Shown: piece after piece, positions 1-9,303 of the stretch
Position numbering within the stretch: position 1 is the first letter of the stretch
How the letters are laid out: each line of letters begins with the position of its first letter
From: Bacteroidota bacterium
GTDB taxonomy: Bacteria > Bacteroidota > Bacteroidia > Flavobacteriales > Flavobacteriaceae
Assembly: GCA_024279425.1 (NCBI GenBank)
Contig: JAJRRO010000059.1
Coordinates: 1-64,000, forward strand
Direction of reading: 5' to 3'
DNA length: 64,000 bases
The notes under the pieces: model-generated
What the model was told of the DNA's origin: nothing
What the model saw: the letters and a program-made list of their open reading frames with translations, nothing else
The model's database searches: none
Made by a program: the position numbers and the translations under genes

Positions 1-90
1 AATAAAGTCAATAAAAGATTGAGATGAACGCTCTGTATTTCCTAATCATCGAAATGGGGCCAAGTCCGTATTGGGACTCCAACCAAAAGC

Positions 91-159
91 TGAAACAAGC
101 GTCCTACCAAAATAGTTGAAAGGGTAAAAACTGTTATACATAAAATGTCCGTAGTATGT
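91..159. repeat. Degenerate direct repeat, copy 1
   Basis: This noncoding stretch at the left edge shares a block with 1763-1836. Both begin TGAAACAAGYGTCCT, and both continue to AAAGGGTAAAAA with about the same spacing. Weaker similarity reaches leftwards: 1-20 resembles 1687-1706 (AATAAAG-CAAT-AAAGATT). Copy 2 lies directly upstream of the propeller/barrel gene at 1901, so this could be a duplicated promoter-proximal segment. The alignment was made by eye. Confidence 0.5.
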
Positions 160-174
160 GCGGTGCCTTGGCAT

Positions 175-540
175 TTATTTAATTACTATCGTTCCGTTTT
201 TGTATACATCCAAGGCTTCTTTCAGTATCAAATTGATATCGGAGATTGGCAAATCGGTGTTGGGGTCTACCCTGAAAATCTTCATTCTGGCTCGGGTACC
301 TGTTTCCAATTGAGGATGGTGCAGATGTTTACCCTCCACCATAAGAAAATAGGGTTCACTACTTTTTTTATCTACCCATAAGTAACAGAACATTTTTCCT
401 TTGTAACAAAAGCAGGGCATTCCATATTTCCGCGTCTCGGTAATATCGGCATCAAAGCCCAATACCATATTTCGCATGGCCAACAAACAACCTTTGTTTG
501 GTTCTTGCTTGTCTAAATAGAAATTGTCTTTGTTTATCAT
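175..540 (-). CDS. DUF1801-like small protein
   Basis: The protein has 121 residues, no signal peptide and no membrane segment, so it is probably cytoplasmic. The pattern of a short N-terminal helical stretch, then KYGMPCFCYKGKMFCYLWVD and a C-terminal part with basic residues resembles the DUF1801 (YdhG-like) fold, known from small proteins of unclear function, some linked to iron handling. No catalytic residues are recognisable. It is transcribed alone on the minus strand, with no partner overlapping it. The start at 540 is the only ATG that keeps the full domain. Function is not established, and the family call rests on pattern recognition alone. Confidence 0.6.
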   Translation of the reverse strand: MINKDNFYLDKQEPNKGCLLAMRNMVLGFDADITETRKYGMPCFCYKGKMFCYLWVDKKSSEPYFLMVEGKHLHHPQLETGTRARMKIFRVDPNTDLPISDINLILKEALDVYKNGTIVIK

Positions 541-890
541 TATTTTTTCTGCTTGTGACCAACATGCCGTTACTCGCTGTAACGCTCTAGATTCAAAGTA
601 TTGAATCGAAGATACATATAAGATTTAATTGTAAAAAGGACGCATTTAGCGGTTTGTTATTCTCCTTCTGTATTTTTCATTAGTTCAAGAGATAATCCAA
701 ATAAAATACTCGCGGTTTATGGTCAGGGTCGATTGGATTTTATTTCTCCGCAATTTGACAAAAGGATACCACAATAATTGAGACCGTAGGAAGTAACTTA
801 ATATCATATGCTAAGTGGTGGGCAGTGGTGAAGCTTTAGTGAGCCATTGAGGATAGTTTGTGTTATGCTGGGCTTCCTTTCTTATCCTTA
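541..890. other. Intergenic stretch without a gene
   Basis: No reading frame here looks real. A perfect palindrome, CGTTAC-5 nt-GTAACG, lies at 568-584, 28 bp upstream of the DUF1801-like gene's start, and could be an operator or the stem of a short transcript. At 861-868 the octamer TGTTATGC occurs, whose inverse (GCATAACA) is found on the other side of the nitrilase-family gene at 1637-1644. Confidence 0.5.
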
Positions 891-1622
891 CTAATAATCT
901 TCTCTACTTTCAAGATTCTCAATAACTTGATTTAAATCAATTTCAACTTTAAGCGATTGTTCTTTTTGTTTTACAGTCTCTGCTAATATTTCGCCTCTTG
1001 GATTGATGACATAAGATGTTAATTGCTGAGGAGAATCAGCATTATTTACACTCACTACAAATACTGAATTTTCAATTGCTCTTGTTATCAGCATGTGCTT
1101 CCATAATGCATCTTGAGGCTGAATGGCATTATTTAGATGAAAAATAATTTGTGAGCCTGCCATTTTTAACGCTAACCATTGATTGGGGAAGATCAATTCT
1201 CGACATGCCAGCATACCATAATTTATACCATTTAGATTGTGGTTCATCAGGTTTTCTCCTGCTACAAAATGTTTTTTGTCAAGTTTTGATAGTTGAATTT
1301 TATCATGACATACAAAATTATTTAAATAGCTAAAAGTGAACACCGAATTTCTCCAAACATTATTAATCAAAATAGCTGAACCAAGCAAACAATGACATTT
1401 TTTTTCTTTCACAAAATTCTCAATTTCATCTAAATAATTTTGAATGAGCTTCCAATTAAGTCTCTTCGTGTATATTTCTTCAGCAGGGTAATAGCCACTC
1501 AGAATTGCTTCTGGAAAAACAATCCATTCGTCTTTCTCAACTTTAGCTATTTCGTTAAGAATCTTCTCCTTATTTGATTCTATATCTCTCCGTACAATTA
1601 GTTGGGCAATTTTTATTTTCAT
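891..1622 (-). CDS. Carbon-nitrogen hydrolase (nitrilase superfamily)
   Basis: This 243-residue cytoplasmic protein has the Glu-Lys-Cys triad of the nitrilase superfamily: Glu38 in the FPEAILSGYY strand, Lys108 in CHDKIQLSK and Cys140 in GMLACRELIFP. Such enzymes hydrolyse amides or nitriles through a cysteine thioester. The C-terminal YVINPRGEILAE strand is also typical. The length fits the single-domain amidase branch. The sequence does not reveal the substrate. The gene stands alone on the minus strand, flanked by inverted TGTTATGC/GCATAACA octamers (861-868 and 1637-1644), which may mark a transferred cassette. The start at 1622 is the first in-frame ATG before the MKIKIAQL strand. Confidence 0.85.
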   Translation of the reverse strand: MKIKIAQLIVRRDIESNKEKILNEIAKVEKDEWIVFPEAILSGYYPAEEIYTKRLNWKLIQNYLDEIENFVKEKKCHCLLGSAILINNVWRNSVFTFSYLNNFVCHDKIQLSKLDKKHFVAGENLMNHNLNGINYGMLACRELIFPNQWLALKMAGSQIIFHLNNAIQPQDALWKHMLITRAIENSVFVVSVNNADSPQQLTSYVINPRGEILAETVKQKEQSLKVEIDLNQVIENLESREDY

Positions 1623-1762
1623 TATTTAGTAATTCGGCATAACATAGGCCTAAAGGAAATATGTCCTTTATCTCTAAATATAAAGAAATAAAGACAATTC
1701 AAAGATTCAAAGGAATACCTCGTAATAGTAACGTCAAAATCGGATGGGCGTACGCCAATAAT

Positions 1763-1836
1763 TGAAACAAGTGTCCTGACAATTGTTGCAAAGGGTAAAA
1801 AATGATATAAATCTAATAAAATACCTGCAATGTATC
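1763..1836. repeat. Degenerate direct repeat, copy 2, in the upstream region of the 1901 gene
   Basis: This is the counterpart of the repeat at 91-159. It lies 65-138 bp upstream of the ATG of the propeller/barrel gene, where a promoter is expected. Two minus-strand genes (DUF1801-like and nitrilase-family) sit between the copies. I see no clean TAnnTTTG box inside it. Confidence 0.45.
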
Positions 1837-1900
1837 ACAGCACCATCTTTTACCTTTATATCCTTCTTTTAGAACTCATTTAAACTTTTAAAAATTGACT

Positions 1901-4054
1901 ATGAAAAAAGAGTTTTATTTATTTGTATCCATAGGTCTAATCTCCATGAACCTGATAGCCCAGGCTATCGATGCACCATTCAAACAAGCAGTCTCGGTTA
2001 AGTATACCCTACCAGACGAGCTAAAAGATGCCCAACTTAAAAAAGTGGTCGTCGATTATAACGAAATCGTTTATGTCTTGACCGATAAAGGACTGTATAG
2101 GGATTATAATGAAAATGAACTTTCAAAGGACCTCTTCTATCGTTTGTTGGCCAAGAAAATCCCTGTAGATATAACGGTACAAGAAAGATCGGGCTATCTC
2201 TATTACCTGTATGCCGATGAATTTTTGACCAACGCCCATGCGGGAACCATTTATAAATACTTCCCTAAAAATGAATACCAGCGCATTTTGGTCAACAAAG
2301 AAGACCAAGTGCTATTATTAGGAAATAAAAAAGCTACGCTCTACCTACGAACCCAAAAATTATCGGACCACAAAGTACCAAAGGGGGATTTTGTTAACGC
2401 CTATGTATATAACAAAAAATTCTATTATTTGACTTCCGATGCTATTTACAGATTGGAAAATGAGGATTGGAAAGCCGTTCACAAAAGCAAAGACCTTACT
2501 GCAATCACCTTTAGACACAATGAAATTCTTGTCGGAACCAAAGATGGATTCTATGCGGTTGATATGTACAAAGGCCAAGTCGTCTTGGAGAAAAACAACA
2601 AACTGCCAGCACCCCAAATCACAGAAATAAGACAGGTTGGCAAGCAGCTCTGGTTTGGGTCCGAAAATGGAGCCTTTTTACAAGAGCCAGACAGATACCG
2701 CTATTTTTCGGGTAGACGGTGGTTGGATCAAAATAAGGTGATTGACATCGCTAATGACGGTAAGGGAGACATCTATTTGCTAACGCCTACTGGTTTGAAC
2801 AAGGTGAAATACATCACCCAGACCCTAGCGAAAAAAACAAAAAAGATAGAGGATGATATCCGCAAATACCATATGCGTTTTGGTTGGGTAAATGAGATAC
2901 GATATACCCGGCCAGGAGATATGACATCGGCCCATTCCAAGGATAATGACAATGATGGATTATGGACCTCCCTGTATTTGGGAAGTCAGGCTTTTAAATA
3001 TGCCACGACTGGCGAAGAATTGGCCAAAAGATACGTCTGGGAGTCCTTCGAATCCTTTGAAAGACTGTTGACCGTAAACCCGTTAAAAGGCTTTCCTGCA
3101 CGGACTTTTGAAAGAAGGGGTATCGTTTTCAATCATGAGGCCTGGAGACCTTCCAAAGAGAAAGAATGGGATTGGAAAGGCACTACAAGTACCGATGAAT
3201 ATATCGCCTATCTCTTCGTTGCCTCGGTAATGGATGAATTCATTGTACAGACCACTGAGGAGAAAAAGCGAATCGCTGATTTTATAGATGCGATAATGAC
3301 ACACATCATTGAAAACGATTACTATTTTGTTGATGTTGATGGAAAAACTACCCGTTGGGGTCGATGGAATCCAGAATATGTGAATTGGTATGCAGATCAT
3401 GTTTCGGATAAAAAACTGAACAGTGCCCATTTGATTGCCGGACTTCAGTTGGCCTATCACTTGACCGAAAAGAAAATATACAAAATCGAGGCTTTTAAGA
3501 TGATGGAAAAACATGGGTATCTCGACAACATCATGATTCCCATGAAAACCATGCGTAAAACCATGGAGTTTGTCCATATGGGCGATATTATGGGGGATAA
3601 TTGGAATCATTCCGATGATGAGATGTCATTTTTAACCTATTGGATATTGCACAAATACGCTTTCAACGACGAGCTAAAACAAAAATATGAAACCGTTACA
3701 CGTGACCATTGGGAAATAGAACGGCCCGAAAAGGATGGACTATGGGAACTGTGTACCTATGGGGTCAGTGGGGATATCGATATAGCTTCCACCCTATTCT
3801 TTCTAAGGGAATTTAATATTGATCTCGACCGGTATTCCACTAAAAACTCACACAGAAAAGATTTGGAGTTCCTCCCAGATAATTTTAGGGGGCAAACCAC
3901 CAAAAAATTACTATACCCTGGAGAACGGGAAATGCACAGACACAATACCAACCCCTTTGCATTAGATCAAGGAGGCGGACAAATGAGTAGATTGGCCGGT
4001 GACGAATATTTGTTACCTTACTGGATGGCCAGATATTATAAGATAATCGAATAG
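1901..4054 (+). CDS. Secreted propeller plus helical-barrel protein, paralogue 1
   Basis: The protein has about 717 residues and a signal peptide (to about residue 22). The N-terminal 310 residues carry short beta-propeller repeats ([39 protein letters not shown]) like the Reg_prop repeats of two-component sensors, but there is no kinase or membrane anchor. The C-terminal 400 residues look all-helical and carry the signatures NDNDGLWTS (about 347), [11 protein letters not shown] (about 422), [14 protein letters not shown] (about 480) and WNHSDDEM (about 567), rich in Asp, Glu and Trp, as in (alpha/alpha)6-barrel glycan-active enzymes. Two paralogues follow, at 42157 and 51985. nagB lies 32 bp downstream. 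ATG 1901 is chosen over the upstream codon at 1895 because it starts the signal peptide. Enzymatic function is unknown. Confidence 0.85.
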   Translation: MKKEFYLFVSIGLISMNLIAQAIDAPFKQAVSVKYTLPDELKDAQLKKVVVDYNEIVYVLTDKGLYRDYNENELSKDLFYRLLAKKIPVDITVQERSGYLYYLYADEFLTNAHAGTIYKYFPKNEYQRILVNKEDQVLLLGNKKATLYLRTQKLSDHKVPKGDFVNAYVYNKKFYYLTSDAIYRLENEDWKAVHKSKDLTAITFRHNEILVGTKDGFYAVDMYKGQVVLEKNNKLPAPQITEIRQVGKQLWFGSENGAFLQEPDRYRYFSGRRWLDQNKVIDIANDGKGDIYLLTPTGLNKVKYITQTLAKKTKKIEDDIRKYHMRFGWVNEIRYTRPGDMTSAHSKDNDNDGLWTSLYLGSQAFKYATTGEELAKRYVWESFESFERLLTVNPLKGFPARTFERRGIVFNHEAWRPSKEKEWDWKGTTSTDEYIAYLFVASVMDEFIVQTTEEKKRIADFIDAIMTHIIENDYYFVDVDGKTTRWGRWNPEYVNWYADHVSDKKLNSAHLIAGLQLAYHLTEKKIYKIEAFKMMEKHGYLDNIMIPMKTMRKTMEFVHMGDIMGDNWNHSDDEMSFLTYWILHKYAFNDELKQKYETVTRDHWEIERPEKDGLWELCTYGVSGDIDIASTLFFLREFNIDLDRYSTKNSHRKDLEFLPDNFRGQTTKKLLYPGEREMHRHNTNPFALDQGGGQMSRLAGDEYLLPYWMARYYKIIE

Positions 4055-4086
4055 CCAAGGACGTAGAATATAAAGAAAGAAAAGGT

Positions 4087-4899
4087 ATGCGAATATTAAT
4101 TTATGATGAGGTTTCGAAACTAAACAGTTGGCTAGCCAACCATGTAATCGAGAAGATCAACAAAGCCAATCCAACACCCGAAAAGCCCTTTGTATTGGGA
4201 TTGCCTACAGGTTCATCCCCCAAAGGCGTTTATGGGGAGTTGGTAAAACTGCACAAAAAAGGGAAAGTGTCTTTTAAGAATGTGGTTACCTTCAATATGG
4301 ATGAATACGTGGGTATTCCTGAAGATCATCCCCAGAGTTATCACTATTATATGCGCAAAAATCTTTTTGACCATATTGACATTCCCGAGGAAAACATCAA
4401 TATCCTGGATGGAAATGCCGAGGACCTACAAAAAGAGTGTGACCTATTTGAAGAGAAAATAAAGACAGTACATGGGATAGATCTTTTCTTGGGCGGGATA
4501 GGCCCTGATGGGCATATCGCCTTTAACGAACCGGCATCATCACTTTCATCACGAACCAGGGTCAAAACACTTACGTACGATACCATTCTGGCCAATTCCC
4601 GTTTTTTTGACAATGATATCAAAAAAGTCCCGAAAACAGCCTTGACTGTTGGGGTCGGGACCGTAATGGATGCCCAAGAATTGATTATTATTATCACGGG
4701 CTATACTAAGGCCAGGGCCTTACAAAAGGTAGTCGAAGAAGGGGTGAACCATATGTGGACCGTATCAATGCTACAACTGCATCAACATGGGATGATTTGT
4801 TGTGATGATGATTCTACCATGGAACTAAAAGTAGGCACGGTCAAGTATTTTAAGGATATTGAAAACGTAGCTATAAATAATTTGGCAGCATTGAAATAA
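4087..4899 (+). CDS. nagB: Glucosamine-6-phosphate deaminase
   Basis: NagB converts glucosamine-6-phosphate to fructose-6-phosphate and ammonia, the last step that brings amino sugars into glycolysis. The protein has 270 residues, close to the 266 of the E. coli enzyme. The catalytic residues fall at the same numbers as in E. coli: Asp72 in NMDEYVG, and Asp141, His143 and Glu148 in [20 protein letters not shown]. The phosphate loop LPTGSSPKG is near residue 39. The gene follows a secreted glycan-binding or glycan-active protein by 32 bp and precedes a secreted phosphoesterase, so amino-sugar release outside the cell and deamination inside may be coupled. Confidence 0.96.
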   Translation: MRILIYDEVSKLNSWLANHVIEKINKANPTPEKPFVLGLPTGSSPKGVYGELVKLHKKGKVSFKNVVTFNMDEYVGIPEDHPQSYHYYMRKNLFDHIDIPEENINILDGNAEDLQKECDLFEEKIKTVHGIDLFLGGIGPDGHIAFNEPASSLSSRTRVKTLTYDTILANSRFFDNDIKKVPKTALTVGVGTVMDAQELIIIITGYTKARALQKVVEEGVNHMWTVSMLQLHQHGMICCDDDSTMELKVGTVKYFKDIENVAINNLAALK

Positions 4900-4956
4900 A
4901 ATAAGTTGTTTAAACCTTCATAACATCCTATCTTAATACATTTAAACAATTCCACT

Positions 4957-6906
4957 ATGAAATCTAAAAGTCCGGTTCAGAACATACTACTAATCTTCTT
5001 GTCCATATTCAGCTGTGTAGTACATGCACAAGATAAAAATCTCTTCAAAACCGATGTGGACCAAGCTCGAAAGCCTTGGACAAATACTGATTTCTATAAT
5101 GACCCTTCTAATTTTCAATTTGCATTGGTGAGTGACAATACCGGTGGATCCCGTGAAGGTGTCTTTGATTTGGCCATGGACAAATTGAATCTGATGATGC
5201 CGGAATTCGTGCTCAGCATAGGAGATCTGATCGAAGGGTATACAGAGAACAGGGAACAGATCAACAAAGAATGGGAAGAATTCAATCTAATGGTAGAAAA
5301 GCTCAAAATGCCCTTTTTTTATCTTCCAGGAAATCACGACATAACCAATACGGTCATGCAGGAAGAATGGGAAAAACGATACGGAAGGCGCTACTATAAC
5401 TTCACCTATAAAGACGTTCTGTTTATCATTCTGGATTCCAATGACGACGATGACCATAATATCACAGAAGCCCAAACCAGCTATGCCCTAAAGGCAATCG
5501 AGGAAAACCAAAATGTAAAATGGACTTTTGTTTTGGTACACCATCCCATTTGGAAATATGATACTGGTAGAAGGTTCGAAAAAATAGAGGAAGCTTTGAG
5601 TACTAGAAAGCATACAGTCCTTGCCGGGCATGAACATCATTATCAGCATATTGAACGAAAAAAATCTAATTATTATGTCCTGGGAACCACTGGTGGTGGT
5701 AGCCGATTGAGGGGGAATAAATTTGGGGAATTCGACCATATTGTATGGATGACCATGACGGATAATGGACCAATCATGGCCAATTTAAGATTGGATGGCA
5801 TCTTAACCCATGATATTTCCAACGAAGAAACACAGGGCATGGCAAAGGCATTGCTTGAAAATACCGCCTTCGAAAACCTGGTATTGACCAATTCAGGTGA
5901 AAAGTTCATTAATGGTACCGTTTATTTTAGGTTCCAGAATACCTCTGATGTTCCTTTAGAATTGGATCTGTCATTTCTTCACCATCATCAAGTCGATATC
6001 ATTCCCTCCAAGGAAAAAATAAGATTGATTCCAGGTGAGGAAAGAATCGTCGAAATAACATTGGAATCCAAAGAACCTCTGGCTTACGAAGATCTTGGTT
6101 TTTTGCAGTACTATTGGAAAATAGGCTATGAGGGTGAAGCAAATACCGATTTTTATTTGGACGGAAACGCTGATTTTTCCATTCTTCCGAGCAGTCCCGA
6201 GTACTTTAAACCCAGCATCCCCAAATTTATAAAAAACACCCAGGTTACTGTCGACCAGCCTTTTCCAGTACTGATGTCAAATTTAAGTGTCAACGGTACT
6301 TATGTTGATCCGGAATCCCTTTCGGATGCCATACCTATTGCAGAGACCTCAAACTTGGAGCTGGTTTTGACCAATGCCAAGGGCCAGAGCACAACGGTTG
6401 CAACAAAATATTATGAAAAAACATCCTTTTTAAAAGGAATACGTATTAAAAATATAGTGCCTGGATTATCGTACACCTATCATGAAGGGGCATGGTCAGG
6501 AGCTTCTTTTTTTGCGAATCAACCCGCTTTAAAAAAGGGGTTGACCCATGATTTTCTTGTCAGCGATATCGCCGATAACGAGGATAATTTTGGGATACGG
6601 TACAAGGGATACATCCAAATTCCTGAAAATGGGCTCTACTATTTCAGATGCAGGGCAGATGATGTGGGCACATTAAAAATCCATGATACGCTTATTTGCG
6701 CAGATGGCACTCAGGAGAACCGTGATAACGATATATCAGGGGTTGGTCCTGTGGGTGCTGTAGCATTAAAAAAAGGAATGCATCCGGTTGAAATCGATTT
6801 TTATGAAAATCAGGGGGGAGAGCGATTACGTTTTTATTACAAAAAAAGTGAGGAAACCGAATGGAACTTTATGGAACTGGACGATTTCTTTAGAACTGAA
6901 AAATAG
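4957..6906 (+). CDS. Secreted calcineurin-like metallophosphoesterase with C-terminal PA14 domain
   Basis: The protein has 649 residues and a signal peptide ending near HAQDK. A metallophosphoesterase core spans about residues 45-290: FALVSDNTGG (normally DxH, here Asp-Asn), SIGDLIEG, PGNHD, VHHPIW and AGHEHHYQH supply the two-metal site. A middle beta-sandwich region follows, and the last 140 residues form a PA14-like carbohydrate-binding module (YKGYIQIPENGLYYFRCRAD, ENQGGERLRFYY). This architecture suggests dephosphorylation of a glycan or another sugar-linked substrate in the periplasm or at the surface. It lies 57 bp after nagB and probably shares its transcript. The substrate is unknown. 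Confidence 0.88.
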   Translation: MKSKSPVQNILLIFLSIFSCVVHAQDKNLFKTDVDQARKPWTNTDFYNDPSNFQFALVSDNTGGSREGVFDLAMDKLNLMMPEFVLSIGDLIEGYTENREQINKEWEEFNLMVEKLKMPFFYLPGNHDITNTVMQEEWEKRYGRRYYNFTYKDVLFIILDSNDDDDHNITEAQTSYALKAIEENQNVKWTFVLVHHPIWKYDTGRRFEKIEEALSTRKHTVLAGHEHHYQHIERKKSNYYVLGTTGGGSRLRGNKFGEFDHIVWMTMTDNGPIMANLRLDGILTHDISNEETQGMAKALLENTAFENLVLTNSGEKFINGTVYFRFQNTSDVPLELDLSFLHHHQVDIIPSKEKIRLIPGEERIVEITLESKEPLAYEDLGFLQYYWKIGYEGEANTDFYLDGNADFSILPSSPEYFKPSIPKFIKNTQVTVDQPFPVLMSNLSVNGTYVDPESLSDAIPIAETSNLELVLTNAKGQSTTVATKYYEKTSFLKGIRIKNIVPGLSYTYHEGAWSGASFFANQPALKKGLTHDFLVSDIADNEDNFGIRYKGYIQIPENGLYYFRCRADDVGTLKIHDTLICADGTQENRDNDISGVGPVGAVALKKGMHPVEIDFYENQGGERLRFYYKKSEETEWNFMELDDFFRTEK

Positions 6907-7260
6907 AGGCGGTACAGCTTTATGAAAATAGTATATGTAGTTGTACCCGTAACACTATGTTCGGTCACATCGAGCGGAGACGAGATTCTTTTGATGGCAT
7001 TTCGATTTCTTCCAAGGAAGACAATACTTTGATTTTACTCCATTTTTTACACAGCTGCCAATACAACGGATAATTAAATTCAAGAAGGTATTTGTGCGGT
7101 CAAAAGAAGTCCACAGGAAAAGTGTTCTACTCGAGACTATTTTTTAGCCCAAAAATCCAAAATATGCTTAATTGATTATTGAATAACTAGGAAATCCATC
7201 ATTTTTTTTGTTTTGAAAATCATTTAGAATATACAATTGTTGTGAGCAAAAGTCAGTCTC

Positions 7261-7278
7261 ATAAAACGTTCGTTTTAT
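7261..7278. terminator. Short palindrome between convergent genes, possible bidirectional terminator
   Basis: The arms ATAAAACG and CGTTTTAT are separated by two bases in the 393-bp gap between the phosphoesterase (plus) and the reductase (minus) that converge here. The T-rich arms in both directions would suit a weak bidirectional terminator. The rest of 6907-7299 holds nothing I recognise. Confidence 0.35.
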
Positions 7279-7299
7279 AGGACTCTTAAAATCAAAAGC

Positions 7300-8034
7300 T
7301 TATTGCTGCGATAACGCCTTATTATATATAACAGGCATTTGCCCTTTCCACTTTTGCCATTGATTATCATCAATAATCAAATCCGTCATAAAATGACCAA
7401 CGTTGATTCTACTGGTTTTACCCGCATCAAAAATTGCACTTCTAGTAGGTGAGAGATGCACATCATATTCCGACACATTTGTCTCATTGACCAAATTATC
7501 CGGACGAACAGCGGCCCATTCGATCGTTTCATCATTTTGACCAATTTTTGTTCGTAAATAATCTGCGGCCTTTTCATTATCAACATGCGGAGGAAGTAAC
7601 AAACGAAGGAGTGCAATAACACATCTTTGGGCTAATGAAATAGGTTCTTTTAAATCACGATTGCGGTTGCCCGAAGTATTCATTAATACATATTTAACGG
7701 CGTTTTTGGGATTATTAGCTTTAATCGCATTTGTGAGGCGTATAACAGTATCTGTGACAAGTCTTCGAGGTTGTCCGTATATACCCTTCCAAGTAAGGTT
7801 ATGACCAAGACAGGAAGCTACCGCCTTACAATCCCGTACATGCTCGTACATCTCTGCATCGCTAAGTTCCAGAACACTGGCACAGATAATGGACAAGCGG
7901 TTATTATTTCTAAGGGATTCCGGTATTTTTTCGGCCGATCTTACAATCACTTTAACGTTTTGGTCTAACTTGAGAAGCTGCTCCACCAATAATTGTCCAG
8001 TTGCTCCACTTGCACCAACTACTAAAATTGCCAT
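7300..8034 (-). CDS. NAD(P)-binding atypical SDR family protein
   Basis: This 244-residue cytoplasmic Rossmann-fold protein begins with MAILVVGASGATGQLL, a GxxGxxG dinucleotide-binding loop, and carries VRPDNLVNE in the second half, as in the NmrA-like/atypical SDR group (YwnB, NAD(P)H-binding). The tyrosine/lysine pair of classical SDRs is not evident, so it may act as a redox sensor, an epimerase-like enzyme or a quinone reductase-like protein. It is transcribed alone, convergent with the phosphoesterase, and not obviously linked to sugar metabolism. The start codon is the ATG directly before the first strand. Confidence 0.85.
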   Translation of the reverse strand: MAILVVGASGATGQLLVEQLLKLDQNVKVIVRSAEKIPESLRNNNRLSIICASVLELSDAEMYEHVRDCKAVASCLGHNLTWKGIYGQPRRLVTDTVIRLTNAIKANNPKNAVKYVLMNTSGNRNRDLKEPISLAQRCVIALLRLLLPPHVDNEKAADYLRTKIGQNDETIEWAAVRPDNLVNETNVSEYDVHLSPTRSAIFDAGKTSRINVGHFMTDLIIDDNQWQKWKGQMPVIYNKALSQQ

Positions 8035-8114
8035 TATTTTGTTTTTGAGTTATAGTAATACTAATTCGGGTATCAATCGCGATTCTTACTAAAGGTTTTT
8101 AATAGTTATGCTAT

Positions 8115-8774
8115 TTAACTTTCAAATTCCTCAATATCATTTAAAAATTCTAGGGCCTTCATTGTTTTTGTTCCCACAAACAACCCTATTGTTTTTTTGA
8201 CCCAATTTATATGCAAGTTTTTGTAGTTTAATTTGTTCAAAAACCAAACAAGTGGAATAATCAATAAGGAATTAATTATTAAATATCTTACTACAAAATC
8301 AGGGTCCAAGTGAACATATAAATCAATATTAAGGAAAAGATCAATAGCTACAATTGCATATGACCACCATATTGGGGCTGAAAGAAAAATCAATTTTATA
8401 AACAATAATCCGTGGATGTTCACTAATTCTATCTTTTTTCTAATGTCTACAATTGGTTTTGAAAAATCAATTCGTTGTAATAATACCACTTGCCCAATAC
8501 TGCCGACTAGTGCAATTAGTGTAAAAACATGAACGATGATTCCACTTATTGCTAAATGAGTATGACTCCAATTATTTGCAATATACTGGCCTAAATATAG
8601 AGACAATAATCCAAAACATACAATTTCTATAACTCTGTAGATAAGAATTGTTTGTGTTTTTTGCTTGGATTTCCCTAGGTTTATATTTTTTAAAGACGAT
8701 ACATTTAAACTTAGTTTTTTGTCTAATTTATTATCGTATGCTTCCAATATTTTTTTTAATTCACTTGCTTCCAT
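8115..8774 (-). CDS. Four-pass membrane protein, candidate partner of the ECF sigma factor
   Basis: This 219-residue protein has about 45 cytoplasmic N-terminal residues rich in Lys and Leu, then four hydrophobic segments near 45-66, 72-96, 122-147 and 163-180, and a charged C-terminal tail. It starts 4 bp after the sigma factor stop codon, so the two are co-translated. Membrane proteins in this position often act as anti-sigma factors, and the soluble N-terminal helix could be the sigma-binding part. That role is inferred from position. There is no recognisable anti-sigma zinc motif. Confidence 0.7.
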   Translation of the reverse strand: MEASELKKILEAYDNKLDKKLSLNVSSLKNINLGKSKQKTQTILIYRVIEIVCFGLLSLYLGQYIANNWSHTHLAISGIIVHVFTLIALVGSIGQVVLLQRIDFSKPIVDIRKKIELVNIHGLLFIKLIFLSAPIWWSYAIVAIDLFLNIDLYVHLDPDFVVRYLIINSLLIIPLVWFLNKLNYKNLHINWVKKTIGLFVGTKTMKALEFLNDIEEFES

Positions 8775-8778
8775 CGTT

Positions 8779-9288
8779 CTATATTTTCTGAAATTCTTTT
8801 TTTAATTTTAATTTTACCCTACTAATTTTTGTTGCTACATTGGATTTTGTAATCCCCAAAATTTCTGCAATTTCTTCATGACTTTTTTCTTCTAAATACA
8901 ACAACATCAATGCTTTATTTAATTCATTTAAATTATTAACGAACTCTTGTAGCAACTTCATATGATAATCTAATTCTGTTTCGTCTTCACCATCTTCATC
9001 CTCAATACTAAAAATAGAGGCTTCATTATAAAAATCATTTTTAACGGACCATTTCTTTTCTTTTCTATAAAAGGAGATGGCAACATTAAGCGCAATGCGA
9101 TACATCCAAGTTGAGTACTTGTATTTGTCTTTATAATTATCAAAAGAGTTCCATAACTGAATAATAATCTCTTGCTCTAAGTCTTTTCTTTCTTCTCTAT
9201 TGGGACAATAAGAATTTACTATTTTGTAGATGATTTTTTTGTGTTCATCTATAGCTGTTATGAATTTTTCTTTTTTATTGACCTTCAT
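8779..9288 (-). CDS. ECF-type RNA polymerase sigma factor
   Basis: The protein has 169 residues. Region 2 (about residues 25-85: LEQEIIIQLWNSFDNYK, STWMYRIALNVAISFYRK) binds the -10 element, and region 4 (about 115-165: ALMLLYLEEKSHEEIAEILG, a helix-turn-helix) binds the -35 element. An acidic linker (SIEDEDGEDETELD) lies between them. The gene follows a secreted hydrolase by 15 bp and precedes a membrane protein by 4 bp, so it is the middle gene of a minus-strand operon. The signal it answers to and its target promoters cannot be read from this window. Confidence 0.92.
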   Translation of the reverse strand: MKVNKKEKFITAIDEHKKIIYKIVNSYCPNREERKDLEQEIIIQLWNSFDNYKDKYKYSTWMYRIALNVAISFYRKEKKWSVKNDFYNEASIFSIEDEDGEDETELDYHMKLLQEFVNNLNELNKALMLLYLEEKSHEEIAEILGITKSNVATKISRVKLKLKKEFQKI

Positions 9289-9303
9289 TAGTTTGCTCTT
9301 GCA

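Noticed and set aside
145-381. 78-codon plus-strand frame at the left edge
   Set aside because: It overlaps the DUF1801-like gene on the other strand and has no recognisable features.
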